DNA from: DASTGO01 sp035719045
GTDB taxonomy: Bacteria; Actinomycetota; Actinomycetes; Actinomycetales; Kineosporiaceae
Direction: 5' to 3'
Assembly: GCA_035719045.1 (NCBI GenBank)
Contig: DASTGO010000179.1
Span: forward strand, 1 to 8,780
Length of the DNA: 8,780 nt
Shown: one piece after another, positions 5,050-8,780 of the stretch
How the letters are laid out: every line of letters begins with the position of its first letter
How positions within the stretch are numbered: the stretch's first letter is position 1
The notes under the pieces: model-generated
The model's database searches: none
Told to the model about the DNA's origin: nothing
What the model saw: only the letters and a program-made list of their open reading frames with translations
Made by a program: the position numbers and the translations under genes

Positions 5050-5915
5050 CGATGCCGTTCTACGCCTCGCCCGAGCAGATCATGAAGGACCGGGCGGACT
5101 ACGCCCGGCGCAACATCGCCCGCGGCCGCCCCGTGGTGGCCCTGGCCTATGACGGGGGGATCGCCTTCGTCACCGAGAACCCGTCGCGGGCCCTGCACAA
5201 GATCAGCGAGATCTATGACCGGATCGCCTTCGCCGCCACCGGCCGCTACAACGAGTTCGAGAACCTCCGGGTGGCGGGCGTCCGGTACGCGGACCTGCGC
5301 GGGTACTCCTACGACCGGACCGACGTGACGGCCCGCGGGCTGGCCAACGCCTACGCGCAGACTCTCGGCGCGGTGTTCACCACCGAGCAGAAGCCGCTGG
5401 AGGTCGAACTCGTCGTCGCCGAGGTGGGCACCTCGCCGGAGCAGGACCAGATCTACCGGCTGACCTACGACGGGTCCGTCGCCGACGAACGGGGCTTCGT
5501 GGCGATCGGCGGGCAGGCCGACCAGATCATGTCCGGCCTGCAGGAACAGTGGCGGGAGGGAATGACCCTCTCGGAAGCGCTCACCCTCGCCGTCTCCCAG
5601 CTCAGCCGCGACCACTCCGGCGCCGGTGCGCGGGCGCTCGGGACCAGCCAGCTCGAGGTCGCGATCCTCGACCGGCTGCGCCCGCGCCGGGCCTTCCGGC
5701 GGCTGGCCGGCCCGCTGCTGGAGCGGCTGCTGAACCCCGGCGACCCGACGACAGACGTCCCGCACACCGATGACGGGCGGCCGGGCCTGCACGACACGCT
5801 CACCGACGTCGAGCCCGCACCATCCGGCGGTGGCTCTGCGACGCCTTCTCCGACGGCTCCGACGGAGAACGGGGACTCCGAACCCGGGGACCACGACCTC
5901 GGCGGTGAGGGCTGA
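5046..5915 (+). CDS. prcA: PrcA, 20S proteasome alpha subunit
   Basis: The 289-residue product matches actinobacterial PrcA: an N-terminal MPFYASPEQIMKDRADYARR, which forms the gate and first helix, RPVVALAYDGGIAFVTENPS (28-47), GRYNEFENLR (66-75), GYSYDRTDVT (86-95) and the closing RPRRAFRR (212-219). Seven copies form each outer ring, which gates the chamber and docks activators; it has no catalytic N-terminal threonine. The ATG overlaps the prcB stop and has AGGAGG (5030-5035) ten bases upstream. It is longer than the mycobacterial protein (about 248 residues): residues 231-289 are a disordered tail rich in Asp, Glu, Pro, Ser and Gly with almost no Lys or Arg. The tail should lie on the outside of the particle. 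pafA follows after 104 bases. Confidence 0.97.
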   Translation: MTMPFYASPEQIMKDRADYARRNIARGRPVVALAYDGGIAFVTENPSRALHKISEIYDRIAFAATGRYNEFENLRVAGVRYADLRGYSYDRTDVTARGLANAYAQTLGAVFTTEQKPLEVELVVAEVGTSPEQDQIYRLTYDGSVADERGFVAIGGQADQIMSGLQEQWREGMTLSEALTLAVSQLSRDHSGAGARALGTSQLEVAILDRLRPRRAFRRLAGPLLERLLNPGDPTTDVPHTDDGRPGLHDTLTDVEPAPSGGGSATPSPTAPTENGDSEPGDHDLGGEG

Positions 5916-5927
5916 CCGCGGGTCCCT

Positions 5928-5947
5928 CGGCGGAAGGTGTCCCGCCG
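5928..5947 (+). terminator. Short hairpin after prcA, possible terminator
   Basis: CGGCGG (5928-5933) pairs with CCGCCG (5942-5947) around an 8-base loop, 12 bases after the prcA stop codon. It has no T-tract and is modest in size, so it may only pause or stabilise the prcBA transcript. Confidence 0.3.
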
Positions 5948-5979
5948 GTACACGCAACGTCATCGGATCGGGCCCTTTC

Positions 5980-6000
5980 GCACCGTGCCGATGTCGGTGC
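5980..6000. promoter_or_regulatory. Inverted repeat over the pafA -35 region
   Basis: GCACCG-N9-CGGTGC is centred 30 bp upstream of the predicted pafA transcription start, in the same place relative to the start as the dop repeat but with a different half-site. No -35 hexamer is visible beneath it. It is an operator candidate by position only. Confidence 0.3.
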
Positions 6001-6007
6001 CGAGACC

Positions 6008-6020
6008 TACAGTGGGGGCA
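6008..6020 (+). promoter_or_regulatory. Predicted leaderless promoter of pafA (-10 TACAGT)
   Basis: TACAGT (6008-6013) is followed by six bases and then the pafA ATG at 6020, so transcription should begin on the A of the start codon. No properly spaced Shine-Dalgarno is present; the G run at 6014-6018 is too close. Confidence 0.55.
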
Positions 6021-7381
6021 TGGACCGCCGAATATTCGGGTTGGAAACGGAATTCGGCGTCACGTGCGCCTTCGAGGGACAGCGCAAGCTGTCGCCGGAC
6101 GAGGTGGCGCGGTATCTGTTCCGCAAGGTGGTGTCCTGGGGCCGTTCGAGCAATGTCTTCCTGCGCAACGGTGCCCGGCTCTATCTCGACGTGGGCTCCC
6201 ATCCGGAGTATGCGACTCCCGAATGCGATGACGTCCGCCAGTTGGTCGTCCACGACCGGGCGGGGGAGCGGATCCTCGAAGGCCTGCTCGTCGACGCCGA
6301 GCGTCGGCTGCACGAGGAGGGCATCGCCGGTGAGGTCTTCCTGTTCAAGAACAACACCGACTCCGCCGGCAACTCCTACGGCTGCCACGAGAACTACCTC
6401 GTCAGCAGGCACGGCGAGTTCGGCAAGCTGTCCGACGTCCTGATCCCCTTCCTGGTCACCAGACAGCTCGTGGTCGGGGCGGGGAAGGTCCTGCAGACCC
6501 CGCGGGGGGCGGTGTTCTGCCTCAGCCAGCGGGCCGACCACATCTGGGAGGGAGTGTCCAGCGCCACCACCCGTTCCCGGCCGATCATCAACACCCGGGA
6601 CGAGCCGCATGCGGACGCCGAACGCTACCGGCGCCTGCACATCATCGTCGGTGACTCGACGATGAGCGAGACCACCACGATGCTGAAGATCGGGGCCACC
6701 GATCTGGTGCTGCGGATGGTCGAGTCCGGCGTGGTGCTGCGTGACCTCACGCTGGAGAACCCGATCCGGGCCATCCGTGAGGTCAGCCACGACCTGACGG
6801 GGCGGCGGCGGATCCGGTTGGCGAACGGTCGCGAGGCCAGCGCCCTGGAGATCCAGGAGGAGTACCTGGGCCGGGCGAAGGACTTCGTCGACGCCCGCGG
6901 CCTGCACAGCGATGTCATCAAGCGGGTCCTGGACCTGTGGGAGCGCGGACTGCGGGCGGTTTCCACCGGTGACCTCGGGCTGGTCGAGCGCGAGATCGAC
7001 TGGGTGATCAAGCACCGGCTCGTCGAGCGGTACCGGGCCAAGCACGACCTCCCCCTGTCCTCGCCGCGGATCGCCCGGCTCGACCTCGCCTACCACGACA
7101 TCCACCGCGGGCGCGGACTGCACTACCTGATGGCCAGACGCGGGCTGGTGGACCGGGTGAGCGCGGACATCGAGGTGTTCGAGGCGACCGTGGTGCCCCC
7201 GCAGACCACCAGGGCCAAGCTGCGGGGCGACTTCGTGAAGCGGGCGCAGGAGCGTCGCCGGGACTTCACTGTCGACTGGGTCCACCTCAAACTCAACGAC
7301 CAGGCGCAGCGGACCGTCCTGTGCAAGGACCCCTTCCGGGCCGTGGACGAGCGGGTGGAGCGGCTCATCCAGAGCATGTGA
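6020..7381 (+). CDS. pafA: PafA, Pup-protein ligase
   Basis: The 453-residue product is nearly the length of M. tuberculosis PafA and aligns without gaps at the key sites: GLETEFG (7-13) with Glu9, LYLDVGSHPEY (54-64) with the catalytic Asp57, KNNTDSAGNSYGCHENYL (110-127) and NTRDEPHA (191-198). It lacks the Dop loop, which tells it from Dop. PafA uses ATP to activate the C-terminal glutamate of Pup as a gamma-glutamyl phosphate and then joins it to a lysine of the target protein. The C-terminal domain (about residues 390-453) is intact, with VDWVHLKLNDQ at 419-429. The start is fixed by the family length and the -10 box six bases upstream. It is followed by a hairpin and then the FKBP genes, a common actinobacterial order. 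Confidence 0.97.
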   Translation: MDRRIFGLETEFGVTCAFEGQRKLSPDEVARYLFRKVVSWGRSSNVFLRNGARLYLDVGSHPEYATPECDDVRQLVVHDRAGERILEGLLVDAERRLHEEGIAGEVFLFKNNTDSAGNSYGCHENYLVSRHGEFGKLSDVLIPFLVTRQLVVGAGKVLQTPRGAVFCLSQRADHIWEGVSSATTRSRPIINTRDEPHADAERYRRLHIIVGDSTMSETTTMLKIGATDLVLRMVESGVVLRDLTLENPIRAIREVSHDLTGRRRIRLANGREASALEIQEEYLGRAKDFVDARGLHSDVIKRVLDLWERGLRAVSTGDLGLVEREIDWVIKHRLVERYRAKHDLPLSSPRIARLDLAYHDIHRGRGLHYLMARRGLVDRVSADIEVFEATVVPPQTTRAKLRGDFVKRAQERRRDFTVDWVHLKLNDQAQRTVLCKDPFRAVDERVERLIQSM

Positions 7382-7392
7382 CGGCTGGGGGC

Positions 7393-7413
7393 GGTCCCGC
7401 CCGACCCGGGACC
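7393..7413 (+). terminator. Hairpin after pafA, putative terminator
   Basis: GGTCCCG (7393-7399) and CGGGACC (7407-7413) form a perfect 7-bp stem with a 7-base loop, 11 bases past the pafA stop codon. No long T-run follows (TCTGGAT). It could separate pafA from the FKBP genes, which have their own predicted promoter. Confidence 0.45.
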
Positions 7414-7432
7414 TCTGGATGAGTGGCGGCCC

Positions 7433-7456
7433 TCCGGCCCGTTATCGTGGGCCGGA
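7433..7456 (+). promoter_or_regulatory. Candidate FKBP lipoprotein promoter inside a perfect inverted repeat
   Basis: TATCGT (7443-7448) is a plausible -10 box giving a start near 7455 and a leader of about 28 bases. It lies in the 8-base spacer of a perfect 8-bp inverted repeat, TCCGGCCC (7433-7440) and GGGCCGGA (7449-7456). A protein binding this repeat would block the promoter. Alternatively the repeat is a second pafA terminator. Confidence 0.4.
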
Positions 7457-7482
7457 CCCGTTTCCCGACGACGAAGGCCGCC

Positions 7483-8451
7483 GTGACGCTCCGACCGAAG
7501 CCCCGCCGGACGGCCGCCCTGCCGGCGTTGCCGATCCTGCTCCTCGGCCTCCTGCTGCCCGGCTGCGCATCGGACTCCGGTGGGTCCCGCACCGGCTCCG
7601 TGACCACCGAACTGGGCGAGGTCACGGTCAGCGGCGAGGCGACGGCCAAGCCCACGGTGAAGGTCCCGACGCCTTTCTTCGCCGGGGCGACCACGAAGCG
7701 GGTCCTCACGGCGGGCACCGGGGCGCAGGCGAAGGCCGGCCAGCGTGTGACGGTGCAGTACCTGGGGATCAACGGCACCGACGGCAAGCAGTTCGACGCC
7801 TCCTGGGGACGCGGCCCGGTGAGTTTCGTACTCGACCCGAAGCAGTACATGCCCGGACTCGTCACGGCCCTCACCGGCGTGCCCGTCGGCTCCCGGGTGC
7901 TGGTGGCGGTCCCGCCCAAGGATGGTTACGGGGTGCAGGGACTGCCTGCGGCGGGCATCGGTCCCACCGACACCCTCGTCGTGGTCGTGGATCTGCAGTC
8001 GGCCCACGATGTGCTGAGCAGGGCCCAGGGCGACCCGGTCGCGCCGAAGGGCGGCCTGCCGACCGTCACGCTCGGGCAGGACGGCAGGCCGACCATCACC
8101 GTCCCCGCCGGTCAGCCCCCGGCGAGCCTGGTCGTGCAGACCCTGATCGCTGGCAAGGGCGCGGCGGTGAGGAAGGGTCAGTCGGTCATCGTCCAGTACA
8201 CCGGGGCGATCTGGGCGTCACACAAGGTCTTCGACTCCTCCTGGGAACGAGGCTCCCCGGCCAACTTCTCGATCGGGGTCGGCAAGGTGATCGCCGGCTG
8301 GGACGTCGGCCTGGTCGGGCAGACCGTCGGCAGCCAGGTCATGCTCGTCATCCCGCCGGACCAGGGGTACGGCGCCGAAGGATATGACCAGGCCGGTATC
8401 AAGGGCACGGATGTGCTCGTGTTCGTCATCGACATCCTCGACGCCTCCTGA
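7483..8451 (+). CDS. Lipoprotein with two FKBP-type peptidyl-prolyl isomerase domains
   Basis: The 322-residue product starts with a signal peptide: basic residues RPKPRR (4-9), a hydrophobic core (about 11-25) and a lipobox LPGC, which places the mature protein on the outer face of the membrane through Cys28. Pro at the -2 position is atypical. Two FKBP domains follow, at about residues 64-173 and 212-320, joined by a Pro/Gly-rich linker. The second keeps the pocket residues: VQYTG (Tyr239), VFDSSW (Phe250, Asp251), VIAGWD (Val269, Ile270, Trp273), GYG (Tyr296) and LVFVID. The first keeps Tyr93, Phe104-Asp105 and GYG (148-150) but has YMPGL where the pocket tryptophan should be, so its activity is doubtful. 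The GTG at 7483 is preferred because it begins a normal signal peptide and has GAAGG five bases upstream. It probably assists folding of exported proteins. Confidence 0.9.
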   Translation: MTLRPKPRRTAALPALPILLLGLLLPGCASDSGGSRTGSVTTELGEVTVSGEATAKPTVKVPTPFFAGATTKRVLTAGTGAQAKAGQRVTVQYLGINGTDGKQFDASWGRGPVSFVLDPKQYMPGLVTALTGVPVGSRVLVAVPPKDGYGVQGLPAAGIGPTDTLVVVVDLQSAHDVLSRAQGDPVAPKGGLPTVTLGQDGRPTITVPAGQPPASLVVQTLIAGKGAAVRKGQSVIVQYTGAIWASHKVFDSSWERGSPANFSIGVGKVIAGWDVGLVGQTVGSQVMLVIPPDQGYGAEGYDQAGIKGTDVLVFVIDILDAS

Positions 8452-8502
8452 GCCGGGGCGCCGCATCCGTCCGCGTGCCCCTGCGCGGCGTCCGTACCCG
8501 TG

Positions 8503-8519
8503 CCTCCCGGCGCGGGAGG
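8503..8519 (+). terminator. GC hairpin between the two FKBP genes
   Basis: CCTCCCG (8503-8509), loop GCG, CGGGAGG (8513-8519) is a perfect 7-bp stem. It lies 51 bases past the lipoprotein stop and 23 bases before the next start codon, with no T-tract. It may attenuate transcription into the second FKBP gene or protect the mRNA. Confidence 0.35.
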
Positions 8520-8542
8520 TCCACCCATCTACCGGAGGAACT

Positions 8543-8780
8543 GTGAGCTTCGACCGCACCCGTCCCGAGATCGACTTCCCCGAGGGCGCCCCGCCGGCCG
8601 ACCTGGTCGTCGTCGACGAGATCGTCGGTGACGGCGTCGAGGCCGCGCCCGGGATGACGGTGACCGCCCACTACGTCGGGGTCGCCTTCTCCACCGGCGA
8701 GGAGTTCGACGCGTCCTGGAATCGGGGTGCGCCGCTGGACTTCCGGCTCGGAGTCGGCCAGGTCATCGCCGGCTGGGACC
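8543..8780 (+). CDS. Cytosolic FKBP-type peptidyl-prolyl isomerase (3' end cut by window edge)
   Basis: Seventy-nine codons are readable before the window ends. The protein starts MSFDRTRPEIDF without a signal peptide or membrane segment, so it is cytosolic, and continues into an FKBP domain with HYVG (Tyr44), EEFDASW (Phe55, Asp56), DFRLG (Phe67) and VIAGWD (Val74, Ile75, Trp78), all of the expected proline-binding pocket. Members of this type are normally about 120 residues long, so roughly 40 residues are missing on the right. GGAGGA (8534-8539) lies just upstream of the GTG start, slightly closer than ideal. It is paired with the FKBP lipoprotein gene, a pairing often seen beside pafA; WYL regulators of the pafBC type would be expected further right, which the window cannot show. 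Confidence 0.92.
   Translation, partial: MSFDRTRPEIDFPEGAPPADLVVVDEIVGDGVEAAPGMTVTAHYVGVAFSTGEEFDASWNRGAPLDFRLGVGQVIAGWD

Noticed and set aside
5904..5915. PrcA C-terminus GGEG resembling the Pup GGE ending
   Set aside because: The match is three residues within a Gly/Glu-rich tail and the glutamate is not C-terminal, so it cannot act as Pup does.
1..8780. Mobile element, CRISPR array, tRNA or rRNA
   Set aside because: I saw no transposase or integrase motifs, no regularly spaced repeats and no tRNA-like cloverleaf; base composition and codon use look even across all genes, including the inserted PRPP synthetase-like gene.

Overview
The window is high-GC DNA with GTG starts and promoters of the -10 TANNNT type. 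It carries a Pup-proteasome locus, so the host is almost certainly an actinobacterium; genus cannot be fixed from the sequence alone.

Layout. The left edge holds the 3' part of a Nudix hydrolase gene (+), converging on a small four-helix DUF3054-type membrane protein (-). From a divergent promoter region the Pup-proteasome genes then run rightward: dop (Pup deamidase/depupylase), a ribose-phosphate pyrophosphokinase (PRPP synthetase)-like gene, pup, prcB and prcA (20S proteasome beta and alpha subunits, ATGA overlap), and pafA (Pup ligase). After pafA come a lipoprotein with two FKBP domains and the 5' part of a cytosolic FKBP. No stretch of 300 bases lacks a gene.

How the genes work together. 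Pup ends in Gly-Gly-Glu, so PafA can attach it to substrate lysines without prior deamidation; Dop would then act mainly to remove it. PrcA and PrcB form the degradation chamber. The ring ATPase ARC/Mpa that feeds the chamber is not in the window. The FKBPs are frequent neighbours of pafA in actinobacteria and probably serve general protein folding.

Points that stand out. (1) A divergent PRPP synthetase paralogue sits between dop and pup, with its own promoter, an operator-like palindrome and altered ATP- and ribose-phosphate-binding motifs. (2) Four genes (dop, the PRPP synthetase-like gene, prcB, pafA) show the same arrangement, TANNNT-N6-start codon, which predicts leaderless mRNAs; pup, prcA and the cytosolic FKBP instead have strong Shine-Dalgarno sites, and the FKBP lipoprotein a weak one. 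(3) The pup leader contains two neat RNA elements: a GNRA-capped stem with a tandem G-A internal loop, and a hairpin that encloses the pup Shine-Dalgarno and ends on the A of its start codon. (4) Perfect inverted repeats overlap several of the promoters. The Pup-proteasome system itself is known; the inserted gene and the regulatory architecture are what deserve attention.
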